Source: Diprion similis (taxonomy: Eukaryota > Arthropoda > Insecta > Hymenoptera > Diprionidae). Taken from it: a stretch of DNA of 64,000 bases. The stretch is taken from positions 11,913,146 through 11,977,145 of the forward strand of contig NC_060118.1 of the NCBI RefSeq assembly GCF_021155765.1, given 5' to 3'. Below are positions 26,325-37,376 of this stretch, one piece after another. The translations under genes were made by a program, and so were the position numbers. Within the stretch, counting starts at the first letter, position 1, and the number at the start of each line of letters is the position of its first letter. The notes under the pieces are model-generated. The model was not told where the DNA came from and did not search any database. It was given only the letters and a program-made list of their open reading frames with translations.

Positions 26325-27324
26325 CATTAGAAGCTTGGAATGCGATGTTCGCGCTGCCTGGCAGTCAGCCACGGTACTACGCTCACGTGCGTTGTTTACA
26401 TACTTATAACCAAGAAACATACCGCGATCTAATAACAGAAAGAAAAATTCAGTGATAACGATACGCAGAAAAAGAATTAAGAAGTGCTGCACCAATACTA
26501 CTAATAATGTACGCGTTTGTGAATTATTTTATTCGTACTTCGAAATTTCAGGTCCTGAAATTTCAATACCAACCTATACTGCTCCAACTCCGAAGGCTTG
26601 TACTTCTCGGGGAAAAGTAAAAACTATGCTCACACCAAAGACATCACGGCGGCGAGACTTAGTCAAACACGATCACCATTACGAAGATACTCCTCGGACA
26701 AGTAAAAGAAAACTAGATCTTATGCAGCAAAAATATGAATCATCCCAAAAAAAGGTTAAAGCTTTGAAGAGACAAGTCAGTCATCTAAAAACCACAATAT
26801 ATTCCCTGAAAAAAAACAGCGCACCACATGAGGGTCAAGCAAGAGACGAATGGCAGCAATACTGAGATGCTTCGGGGAAATCCCTGAACTATGTTTATTC
26901 TTAGTTTGTTAGTGTATAGAAAATGATTTTGCACATAATCCTGTAAATAAGTAATCAATTTCAATTTCAGCAGCTGCTATTCACTTTTGAAATGATAACA
27001 AACATTTTGAAAGTAATATTTTTATTACTGATTTTAATTTACTAACATCATGTTCAAGATACTAAAAATACTACAATTTGTACATAAATGACACACGTAC
27101 GCATAAATTTAAAATATTTTGAGATACACGTTGTAATAAAATGCCACCTTCAAGTTCCTATTAAAATTGCGTCCCGGTTTATTACTCATATTCTTTCCGA
27201 ATCAAAATGATTCGTCGTTTTCTATTACTGTACTCACTGTTTGTAGTTTTGAACAGGCCGCGCCCTACGTAGTACTGTGGCTGACTGCCAGGCAGCGCGT
27301 ACATCGAATTCCAAGCTTCTAATG
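26325..27324. mobile_element. P-element-like DNA transposon remnant with about 65-bp terminal inverted repeats
   Basis: The left end (26325 to about 26390) and right end (about 27262-27324) are inverted copies. Both begin CATTAGAAGCTTGGAAT and continue through GCGCTGCCTGGCAGTCAGCC with few mismatches. The interior keeps a THAP-protein-like coding fragment (26452-26865). At about 1 kb it is internally deleted and could not move by itself. The 8-bp flanks match only partly (CCGATACC / AGTACACC), so a target duplication is not proven. It sits between SDR-2 and SDR-3. Confidence 0.75.
26452..26865 (+). pseudogene. Fragment of THAP-domain / P-type transposase (linker and coiled coil)
   Basis: A frame of 137 residues. 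About residues 77-81 read HDHHY, fitting the DHxY host-cell-factor binding motif found in THAP proteins. A Lys/Gln-rich heptad coiled coil follows at about 90-130, the usual arrangement after the N-terminal zinc-binding THAP domain. The THAP domain and the catalytic core are missing. An acceptor-like TTTCAG near 26551 suggests the true exon starts inside this frame. It lies within matching inverted repeats, so it is most likely a transposase relic and not a host gene. Confidence 0.55.
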
Positions 27325-27660
27325 AGTACACCAATATCTCCCGCCCGATTCGCTTCGCGCCGCGCGCTCACTCGCCGCCGCGCATGCGCGGTGCGGGCGC
27401 TCGCGGCCGGCTGGCCTCAGGCGCGAATATAGCGCCGCAGCGCTCCGCTCGTGGAGGCGTTGAACTAAGGCGCCAGATGCTTGGCTCGCCTTCGGTGTGT
27501 ATGTATGGTCCCCCGACCGTCTCTTCCACAGGAAGATGCCGAGACCACGCCACACGACGTCTGGCTTACCCCCCGACCGTTTCTCCGACAGGGAGTTCCA
27601 TATGTAATAGCAATCGTCATAACGTAATTGCCACAGCGATGGGTTGGCGACACATACAGA
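27325..27660. other. Abrupt GC- and CpG-rich block
   Basis: In sharp contrast to the AT-rich surroundings, about 27345-27470 is dense in CG dinucleotides and GCGC motifs. Further right, the phrase CCCCGACCGT occurs twice, about 50 bp apart. Frames are open on both strands only because GC-rich sequence lacks stops. It adjoins the right end of the P-like element. I cannot identify it; a nested transposon end or a CpG-island-like regulatory block are both possible. Confidence 0.5.
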
Positions 27661-28050
27661 TATAGAATTTTGTAAAAATATACACCACCACTTTTTTGAT
27701 CTATAAATTTTACCTTGAAAAAATCATAACGATAAATATTTTTACGAAACGAAGTAATGAAACTGATTTTTTCATACTTGAAAGTAGTTAAGCCTCAAGC
27801 TAAATGTAGTGAGGCTTCAGGCGATGTTTTTTTACCGAATTGTTATTAACACTCATGACTCAATCTCTTTATGTTCCCCTTACTTTATACTCAGTCATGT
27901 TAATTTATTCATCTTCCAAGCACCTAGGCGCCAGTGTAAATAATTTATGTAACGCAGCCGTTATATATGGGTAAACAAATGTCTCTTTATTCAAGTAATT
28001 AGACATCATCGAAAATCAATAAGTCAAAGAGCTCCACGAAGAGTCTATAC

Positions 28051-29282
28051 TCAAGCCTTCTTCACAGGCATGTCAGGAATATCGACCTCGTACGCTGGTT
28101 TCCCATCAGCGATTAGCCACGAGCTGCCGTTATTCCCGTTTCGAACCACCTTCATCACTTCATTAGCGACAAATTCAGGCCTGAAGAGGTAAATCAGAGG
28201 TCAGATTATCGAAGTGAATTAGTATCATAGTCTTCGAGTCGAGTAATAGGACAGAATGGATTAGGTACTCACGCTTGATCTCCAAAGTGGGGAAGCATTC
28301 TTGAGTGTTCCTTTTCGTCGACGATACTCTTCAGGATCCTTCCACCGCTTTTGGTTATCAATTGGGTGTTCGTGGCGCTTGGACAAATCGTTACAAATCT
28401 CACACCATTTTTCTCGTAGTGATACGGTTGCTGAATCAGAATTTATACCCATTAAATTAAGACACTCTAATCATGTTTCAACCCCATTTCAATTTCCAAT
28501 GTTTTTCTTCCCATTCTTACCCCGAACGATTTACTCAGACCGATAATGGCGTGTTTGGTAGCAGCATAGATGGGGAAAATAGTTACTGGTAGAAGACCAG
28601 CTATCGAAGCGATGTTGACGATGATTCCTCCTTTTCCACCGTTCTCTTTTCCCATGTACTTCAAACCCAACAGCACTCCATGGACGACGGCGTTCTGCGA
28701 TCATAAAAAATTTATGGTGAAAATTTTACTCCTTGGTAAAAACTGCAACTAATCAAAAGTTACTTCGCCTTTGATATCACTCTCACCAGATTGATGTCGA
28801 TCATGAGTTGCCATCGCGAGTCGTCCATTATACCGGCGTTGTTGAAGACGATGTCCAGTCCACCAAACTCCTTGACAGTCTTTGCGAATCCAGCTTCAGC
28901 AGATAAACGGTACAAATTGTTAGCTTATACCAGTCACTTTTACTTTCCTTAATTTAATAAAACTTAATCACCTTCCAGCTCCTCCGATTTCGTCACGTCG
29001 CAGACGATGAAGATCACTTTACCCTTTCCAAATTCCTCGTTCAGTTTGCTCACCACTTGGTCCCCGTTCGAGGTCGCCAAGTCAAGGACAGCCACGTGCT
29101 ATGGATAGAGAATCGATTCTTGGTTAAATGCCTGACTAGCAACTCGATCCAACCAGCTTTTTATGGCTATACTATATTCTCAAACTTACCGCAACCCCAT
29201 TTCGCAGGAGTGCTTTAACGTATTCCAGGCCAATTCCATTCGCCCCTCCGGTGATCAACGCGATTTTGTTTTCTATGACCAT
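28051..29282 (-). CDS. SDR-3: short-chain dehydrogenase, 15-PGDH-like
   Basis: Exons 29282-29190, 29098-28972, 28893-28787, 28694-28521, 28430-28273, 28180-28051; 262 aa. The catalytic triad is intact (ASIAG serine, IYAATK). Several otherwise fixed positions differ. Exon 3 begins with Ala-Gly instead of Ala-Ala, exon 4 ends GLSKSFG, and exon 5 is one codon longer than in SDR-1 and Lys-rich (RILKSIVDEKEH). It is not close to any neighbour. The transcript probably starts near 30410-30450, where a donor GTGAGTAA (inverse 30401-30408) faces the gene. That makes a 5' UTR intron of about 1.1 kb, longer than in other copies because an inverted-repeat element (29357-30288) sits in it. Confidence 0.92.
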
Positions 29283-29356
29283 TTCTGAAAAATTTATAGC
29301 CTGAATTCATGTTCAATTAAGGGTTAATGTCAAATAGTTGCTGATTTGATTGATTG

Positions 29357-30288
29357 ACGTCTCAGAGTCTCAAGATTTTTTGAGTACATATTCGTTATTT
29401 TTATGAAATCTAATTTTTTAATAAATCCTTTGCATGTATAAAATAATGTAAATGTAAATGTATGATAAAGAGCAAGAAGACATAGTGCGATATGACCGGA
29501 AACATGACACAACATGTACAAACAGGAGTTGCGGTTTTTGTTAGATCATACTGTTGGACTCGATGAATAGAAAAAAAAAGAGCAAAAATATGTCCACGTA
29601 GAGTTATAACTGAACTAATTCTTTACATATATGGGAAAAAATTTCTTGTTCAGTCAAATGTAAATCGTATAACTTCTATAGATAACGAATTTCTCTCGCC
29701 AAAATTTTATCAAATATTTTCATGAGGTGTCTTACAATTTTATCAAATTTTATACTCTCAAGTATTATAGATAAGATTATTCGTAAGCAACTCGTAACGT
29801 TTGCAACTCAATTTTTCACTTCGTTATATTTATACTTTTGAAATTTATTTGATCCTCTTGTGTACATTTTTGTATAAATATTGTCCTAAATTGCGAAGGG
29901 CAAAACAAATGTTGTTATTACTTTAATCATATTTTATTCAGACAAATTCGAAGTATAATTTCAACGAAATTCATGAAATTTTGTCTTTAACAAAATTTGA
30001 ATATATATGGTGTACGCAGGTCTTACTTCACCTCATATGAAGGTACTTATTCATAAATTAGAATAAAAGGAAATGATATTTTGTGACGATTAATCCCATC
30101 TAAGCTCATTTTTCGGATCTTCATCCTCCCACAATCTTCATCATAGAGAGCCTTTAATTTTTCCACGTGTTCGAAAGACCAGCATGAACAATAAATGGAA
30201 TAGAATTTTGAGTATCCTAATTTTTTCAAAAATCGTATTTTCAAAAGCAACGAATATGTGCTCAAAGAATCTTGAGACTCTGAGACGT
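29357..30288. mobile_element. Non-autonomous inverted-repeat element in the SDR-3 5' UTR intron
   Basis: The first about 40 bases (ACGTCTCAGAGTCTCAAGAT onward) and the last about 40 are inverse copies with few mismatches. They bracket about 930 bp of AT-rich sequence. No transposase is recognisable. A 94-residue frame on the - strand (30047-30331) crosses the right repeat and is probably chance. The superfamily is unknown. Confidence 0.65.
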
Positions 30289-30410
30289 TAATTTTTGATG
30301 AAAATAGTAGATAAAAAAAAAGAATTAGCAACTACGTAACATAGTTTCTTCATATGCGATAACCACCTCAATCGAATTTCATTCTATTAATCTGTGTTCG
30401 TTACTCACCG

Positions 30411-31605
30411 ATATTTGCAGTTGTCAGTTCAAGTCTAAGCGAATAACTGCGCAGTAGTTGATAAAGTAAAGAACTGTGAGCAGCTTTCTGTGGTTCACTC
30501 TACTACTGATTATCTTGTCTCAGGATTTATCTACCGAGGTAATATGTGGGGAGTGATGGTCATTTTCCATTGGACCGCCTTCACGTTGAACAATCAATCC
30601 TGTGCGTGTTGAGTATTTCGCATTTTCCCCACCTGCAGGCCATGCGGTGAACGGAACGTGATCAGCCTTCCGGTTAAAAAGGGAAGTTAAAAGACACCGT
30701 TCAAATTTGGAGGGGAAAAAAAACAACACTTGAAGATGATTGATAGTGGCCTGCAGGCGGAACGAAGGTCGGAATACTGCGATTCATTACATCCATTTTT
30801 TAGCCGGTCATTTTTATTCTCCGTCATGAAGCGGATGAACAACAAGTGATTAGCCAATTTCCGTCGCATATTTTTTGCTCAACATTGTGCAATGTCAATT
30901 TCTGAAGAACGCATTCACCCGAATTTTGTCTGAAAAATTTTGGAAAACATAAATTATACGGCGGAATCGGGGTCTAATTGCAGATGACCAAACGACAAGT
31001 CACTGCATGCAATTTGCGATGAATTATCAAGCTAAGAAGGCGAATTTGGTTAATTGAGATTTTTCTTTGTGCAGGAATATTGGCTTGGAAAACTAACGAT
31101 AGTTGATTCGTTGAGACCTGTTACTCGCTGACTTTGACCCAGATGATTGCGGCAGTTATTTACGAACCGATATCTCAACACTTGAAAGGCTAACTACAAA
31201 TCAACTAACGTTTTCAATACAAAAAGTTGTGCATATATGTTGGTATTCAAGTTTCTGTCAATTCATCAAGATAATCGGGTTTGCGATTACGACACGATTA
31301 CTAAGCACGATTTTTTAATACAATTAACGACAAGCACAGCCAGATAAGGCTGGCCTTATCTGAATCCCGCAACTTTAACAATTTTACGTAATATTCTAGT
31401 CATTAAATTATTTATAAATATGATGTACTCGAATCCAAGCGTTGTATTAAAATACTTATCCATCATAGGTTTGTTATTTCGTAAATTATAAACGATGTAA
31501 CAGTGGAGTAGGTCAGGGTTAAAAAATTATACGATCGGTGTCATTGTTGTTTGTTTTATTCGCGAGCATAAATGGCGTGCAGTTGAAGCCAATCAGCTTT
31601 CACCT
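30411..31605. other. Intergenic between SDR-3 and SDR-4
   Basis: This should contain the SDR-3 core promoter at its left edge, although no clear TATA box is seen. The rest shows short chance frames and no recognisable element. Confidence 0.5.
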
Positions 31606-33031
31606 TCACTCCGAAGCCTTCTTCACCGGATATTCAGGAATGTCAACCTCCCAAGCTGGTTCTCCGTTGTCGACCATCCATACACTTCCACTTTTGCCAA
31701 CCTTTATGATGTGCATCATGCCCTTTGCCACACTCTCTGGTCTGAGGAACGTAGGAAAACGTAGTCGTCATTAAATAAGAAAATAATATTTTGCAACGTA
31801 AGTAATTCTGACTGGAATAAATTTGTATACAATAGGGTCGGTCAGTGAGGCAGTGCTTTGATTGGCACGCCTGTGCAGCGCCGCTCACGTGACTAGAATG
31901 ATGGCACCACGCATGCGCAGAAAAGGGGGGGCATCGACCGAACGACTGTCGTTAGCAGGGTTCTACTGTGTATACGAACTTTTGAATGGGAATGCTGCCG
32001 AGAACGTCAAAGACCGCTTGTTGTTCAACCATATTCAGCATCCGTCCACCGGCCTTTGTGACCAGTTGAGTCTCCGTGCCTCCCGGGCACATCGTCAGGA
32101 CTCGAACTTCCGATCTATCGTAGTGATAGGGATGCTGTTCGAATCGGAAGAGAGATTAACGAAGAGCCACATCCGAAGTGCGCTTTTGTCAAGAGGCTAA
32201 ATTTACGTTTTACAGCGAAGATCTAATGTGTTTTGCGCATTGCAGAATCTCATTGTAATATTCTTTGTGGTAATCTTACCCCGAACGAGCGACTTATACC
32301 AACGACGGCGTGTTTGGTGCCACCGTAAATGGGGAAAGGCATTGCCGGCACCAGACCGGCAGCGGAGGCAACGTTGACGAGGGTTCCTCCCTTGCCGCCC
32401 TTGTCTTTTCCCATGTACTGGAAGGCCAGCAAAGTACCACGGACCACGGCGGTCTGGAAGTTAGAAGGTGAGAATTCGATCGAAAGGAAAGAAATTTTGC
32501 TGTCGATTGATGATATTTCATGTACACACGTACTATGTTAATGTTGATCATGAGTTCCCACCGCGCGTCGTCCATTATTCCGGCATTGTTGATCACGATG
32601 TCGAGCCTCCCGTAATCCTTGACCACCTTGGCGAACGCATCTTCGCAAGTTTGATTGATAAATGTTATGGCTTGGTCGGGAGGAGTTATTAATTTTTATA
32701 ACTATGAGAGAAGAATTTCACCTTCCAAATCCTGGGGCTTCGTCACGTCGCAGACGATGAAAATCACCCGGTCGGATCCGAATTCGGCGTTGAGTTTGTT
32801 CGCCGGTTCGTCCCCCTTCGAATTCGCTAAATCGAGAATCGCCACGTGCTTTGCGAATGCAAGTTGAACCGTTAATCGACTTCACTCGATGAATTCTATT
32901 ATTCGTTCTTTGGCCATATTTTTACTCTCACAACTTACCGCAGCTCCGTTTCGCAATAGTTCCTGGACGTAGGCGAAGCCTATGCCGTTAGCTCCTCCGG
33001 TCACCAACGCAATTTTGCCCTGTATCTCCAT
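31606..33031 (-). CDS. SDR-4: short-chain dehydrogenase, 15-PGDH-like, near-twin of SDR-1
   Basis: Exons 33031-32939, 32848-32722, 32640-32534, 32453-32280, 32134-31980, 31741-31606; 263 aa. Exons 1-3 and introns 1-2 match SDR-1 almost base for base at a constant offset of 12,420. Exons 4-6 are clearly more diverged: the loop before Tyr152 is AAGLVPAMPFPIY instead of VAGLIPSQPFPIY. At the exon 5/6 junction Thr is replaced by Lys, and the C terminus is KKASE. Intron 5 carries a small insertion. All catalytic residues are present. Confidence 0.93.
31835..31943. mobile_element. Small insertion in SDR-4 intron 5
   Basis: About 110 bp, relatively GC-rich, absent from the matching intron of SDR-1. 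Its ends are imperfect inverse copies (GGTCGGTCAGTG versus GTTCGGTCGATG). It is probably a miniature DNA element; the family is unknown. Confidence 0.45.
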
Positions 33032-33368
33032 GCCTGACAGAATGTATTTCCCTGCAATGTACAATTTGGCAACGGAGTGAAATGGATTCAATACCTGTCT
33101 TATCTTCTGTGTACAATTTCAATCGCCTCTAGATCAAATTGATGTTATCACTTTATCAACGCGAGGTTGCGTAATGAGATTTCGAAACGGATTTGAACCA
33201 GTGAAATATTTTTGCTTAAAGTATATTGAACTGATATCAATAATTATTATAAATGTACATCTAACAAAAACTGCGTGATTTACATTTTGGGCGAAGAAAT
33301 CAAAAAATCAAAAAATCAAAACTAGTTTACCAAAAACCGAATTGAATGTGTAATTCGTGAATAATCTG

Positions 33369-33466
33369 TACTCACTTGTTACGGTCACACCCCGTTTAAT
33401 CAATTAACTCAACTGAAACGGAGATAGCTATATATATTCTTCCACCTCGTTATCTTCAACCGATAA
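33369..33466 (-). promoter_or_regulatory. SDR-4 promoter and 5' UTR exon
   Basis: Same order as at SDR-1: paired GATA motifs (33450-33466), an AT-rich TATA-like ATATATATAG (inverse near 33427-33438), a short non-coding exon and a donor GTGAGTA (inverse 33369-33375). It is more diverged from SDR-1 than the coding exons 1-3 are. Confidence 0.6.
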
Positions 33467-34231
33467 AATATTATCCAAACGTAGGAACATTGCACTTGAA
33501 CTCCGGCTAACGAAGAGCCTAAAGTATCAAACCTCTGGATCATGGATTCTGCTAAACCTCCAAGGTCATTCCTTGGCCAAAGATATCGAGCCTGTCGTTT
33601 GTCGTTTCATCGCATAAGCCTCTTTTTGTTGCAAGTAAAATTGAATACAGGAACATTACGACGAGTGAAATGCCATAATTTAACAAATTAAACCTGCTAT
33701 GCAAATTGCTTTAAATAATAATATTCGTTGTCCTCCGTTGGATTTTCAATTACACAATCTTAAAGATTGAAATGTAAATGGATTAATTCCTATTTCAGAA
33801 CCATTGTGACAAACTGTAATTAACTTTCAAATCTAGACAGTGTGACCTAGAGATCAGAAGCTACATATTTTGGGCCGAAGAAAAATTTCTACACGTTTTG
33901 GTAGAATTTGTGATTCGTACTTCTGATACTCTGCGTCTTAGATTACTGGCTGGTTCTAGATTGGTTTTCTAGATCAAGCTTTTCAACATTCACCTTCTTT
34001 TTACACGAAAATCATATTATGAGCTATAAGGTGAGCTATAAGCTAAGTACAAATCGTGTTGTTACATCCACTCGCAAATAAGGTCTAACATTGTTCACTG
34101 ATCATCTTTCAGAGTATCCAAATTGTTCAATGAAATTTTGACCGAAAGTTTTCAAATCAAACGCAATTCCAGAAAAATAACTTTATTCGTCAAATCAAAT
34201 CTCTCACAGTTCAATAAAATCATTTTTATCC

Positions 34232-35444
34232 TCAGGCTTTTTGCTTCTTGATAGGGGAATCTGGAACGTCGAGTTCACACACCGGTTCTCCGTCACTCGC
34301 CAGCCACACGCTTCCGTTTTCCCCGACTTTTATGACGTCGATAGCGCCCCGAGCTACGCTTTCCGGTCTGCAAAAAAAATAGCAATTGCAGTAAAGTTTG
34401 CGAAAAGTTTACGCGCTTTACGCGATTTACAAACTCTAACGTAATATTTTACTCACTTTTGCATGTTCGCAGCATTCAAGCGTTTCGAGAAGTATTCCTT
34501 TGTGGTCTCGTCGACTACAGTCCGTTCGGCACTCTTCGTGACCAACTGGGTCTGCGTAATGTGAGGACACAAGGTCAGCACGCGAACTCCTGTTTTTTCA
34601 AAATAGAACGGATGCTGCATGGATGAAAATACGAACACAAATGTGAATCAAGTAATCGAGGGGGAAACCCGCTGCCCTTAAAATCCACCCATATGTCAAT
34701 TTTCCTCAGTATCTCACCCCGAATGATCGGCTCACTCCGATAACCGCATGCTTGGTGCCAGTGTACACTGGGAAATATACAGTCGGTGTTATGCCAGCGA
34801 TCGATGAGATGTTCACCACAACGCCACCCTTGCCACCCTTGTCTTTTCCCATATGCTGGAAGGCCAGCAAAGTTCCGCGCACGACGGCCGTCTATGGAAT
34901 TATATGAATGAGATTGATAATTGATTCGGAAGTGAGATACTCGCCCATAGTTGACGGTTTATAACTTGCCAGGTTGATGTTAATCTCGAGTTCCCATCTC
35001 ACGTCGTCCATTATTCCAGCGTTGTTGATGACGATGTCGAGACCACCGAACTCCTTGACAGTCTTGGTGAACGCGGCTTATGGGTTTCATGGATCAGATA
35101 TTGAGTTGAGGAAGATGGCACGAGAATTCAACTTTCGAGCTTTGAATAATTACCTTCAAATTCTTGGGCCTTCGTCACGTCGCAGACGATGAAAAGCGCC
35201 CGATTCGCTCCGAATTCGTCGTTCAGTTTTCTCGCGGATTCATCGCCGTTCGAGTTTGCCAGATCGAGAAGAGCCACGTGCTGTTAGAGAGAAATTGGAT
35301 CACTTTTTTATCAACCTCTGATCAGCGTTCGTTTTAAATTTCAAAACTTACCGCAGCTCCGTTTTTCAAGAGTTCTTTGACGTAGGCGAAACCTATTCCA
35401 TTCGCACCTCCGGTAACAAGAGCGATTTTATTTTTCACGTCCAT
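34232..35444 (-). CDS. SDR-5: short-chain dehydrogenase, 15-PGDH-like
   Basis: Exons 35444-35352, 35280-35154, 35076-34970, 34891-34718, 34614-34457, 34367-34232; 264 aa. Intron 3 uses a GC donor (CTG|GCAAGT), as in SDR-7. The head (exons 1-2) is very close to SDR-6 and SDR-10; the tail is close to SDR-7 and shares the KKQKA ending. Residue 122, Tyr in nearly all copies, is His (FQHMGK). The exon 5 segment is distinctive (CPHITQTQL, then a Lys/Thr-rich stretch). Active-site residues are intact (SSIAG, VYTGTK). The donor GTGAGTAA facing the gene near 35655 suggests a 5' UTR exon upstream. Confidence 0.92.
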
Positions 35445-37376
35445 GGCTGAAAACTGAATGTCAGGATTCACGATCAAAACTGCCCTGATATAAAATGCTC
35501 CCCACCTGTTTTATTGAGGCGTCATGTTGAAATTTGCCGACGAACGACGATGTTGCGAATTTTTATTTATCAATAATGACAATGGAATAATGTCGATAGC
35601 TGTAGATAAAATATTATACTTCAACATCGTACAACTTTAGGAGTTGCGTAATTTACTCACTTTCTGATCGGATATTTCTACCGACTTTTCAATTTACACA
35701 GGCAAGAGCAAGTAGCATTTCCAATTCAACCTACATTCGGAATTGCGTTCAAGTAAGAGTGTTCAAGTAAATTGTGATTTCTTGAAGAATCGATCTTCGT
35801 GGCGCTAGATTAGTCGATTATTATTCGGTTTTTCAAAGTTCAGATTATTACAGAATCGATTAATTTACGACTTAATGAGTCGTTAATAACAACTTCCTAC
35901 AAAAAACTAATGTTATATCTACTTTGTATTTTGCATTGAGATGAAATATTCTAATAAATAACAACCGACTCTCATAATTCATAAAACAACGTAATCTGCT
36001 ATTCCTGTTATCTGATTACTTGGAAAATATGATGCAAAGCATAAAAATACCGCTTATTTCCTGCCAACAATAGTGCACTGAATAATATTACTAATGCTGT
36101 CAGTAATAGTAGTACACTATTACTAAACCGCGGCCAAGACAATGTAATGTTCATTATGTTCGATCAGCTCATCTGTTTTTTTCAAAATATTATGCCGATT
36201 ATTAAGAATCGATGCTATTTTCATCCTCGATGTATCAATTCTCAGAATCGTAAGAACAAGTATAATAAATCGATTTTTTTATTTTCTCGCATCACTATAG
36301 TATCGCACGCTATGAAAATTAGTTCAACGCGCGACAAATCCGTTTCGAACCCAGGGGGCGCCACCTGCAATCAAAGCGATCGAACCGAAAATCTTGGAAC
36401 GCAAGAGATCAGTTCACCATCAATACCCGAAGTGAGAACTCGCCGCGACAAGATCAGTAATTCGGCTAAGCCGTGACGAAGAGTAGATTCTTCCGATCGA
36501 TGACAGTTGGTTCTACAAAGTATATGTGACGATATCGGTAATGATGTTGTTAGGATTTGAGGTTAGAGGTGCTCAGTTTTCTCCATTATCGCATATTTAT
36601 TTCATGAATCTTTTAGCTTTAATTTTACAATCTAAGAACGTAGTGAGCATAGAGTGTAGAAATACGTGGGTGCTTAACTCGAAACTTATGTCTATCTCTT
36701 ATTGAGTCTAACTTTATTCAGAATAGATGACATTTGCTCGGTCGGTAAGACTGTAACTCTGATAGTATCTTGAAATGGGAGAATTTGAATTTCGTTTCGA
36801 AATCATTCATTTTTGTCAGAAATAATTTAACGATCGTCGTTTGATTTGTGGGAAAAATTGTCAGCTTATAAAATCGTTTTATTTATTCAATTCGCTGAAG
36901 TTTCGCCATTAGTCAACTAATGATAATAATATTTTTACTTTTACATCGGATAAAAACTATGCGACGAGTTGAATTCTGTGCAAAGAAGACAAAGTAAAAA
37001 AATTTGTCTACTGGAAAGGAAAATGAATGGATAATTGACGAATTGTCTCTACTAACTCGACGCAATTACACCCCGATCAATCAAGTGAAAGAAAATCAGA
37101 GAAAAAATTTTTGTCATCATGTATCGGACAATTTATCTTCTTGATTGTATTTTGGCTATTCAAGATTCGCCTTTTTTTGCCGAAACTCTTCTAGATCGTT
37201 GGTTATGAGTTATGGTAATTTTCGCGAAATTGTTAATATAAATTGTGTAGATACATTCGCTCCAGAAGAAGGTATAACACTTATAACTTTTCGTCTATGA
37301 ATTTGAAAAAATTCTTCCATCTGACGAAAGTAATCACTGATATTTCGGAAGAAATGAACGACGAGGATTTCTATCC
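35445..37376. other. Intergenic between SDR-5 and SDR-6
   Basis: The longest gene-free gap in this half of the array. It should hold the SDR-5 promoter (about 35640-35720) and the SDR-6 3' region. A 109-residue frame (36147-36476, +) has no family resemblance. A CTCF-like motif lies at 36351-36368. Confidence 0.5.
36351..36368. promoter_or_regulatory. CTCF-like insulator motif
   Basis: CCAGGGGGCGCCACCTGC. The + strand contains AGGGGGCGC and the - strand AGGTGGCGC, both fitting the known CTCF core, so two overlapping opposed matches occur in 18 bp. It lies mid-array in AT-rich sequence where such a GC-rich word is unexpected. Binding is inference. Confidence 0.35.

Noticed and set aside
27319-27665. 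Overlapping Arg/Ala-rich frames on both strands
   Set aside because: Open only because the block is GC-rich and lacks stops. No family features.
36147-36476. 109-residue + strand frame between SDR-5 and SDR-6
   Set aside because: No recognisable domain, no splice signals and no neighbour support.
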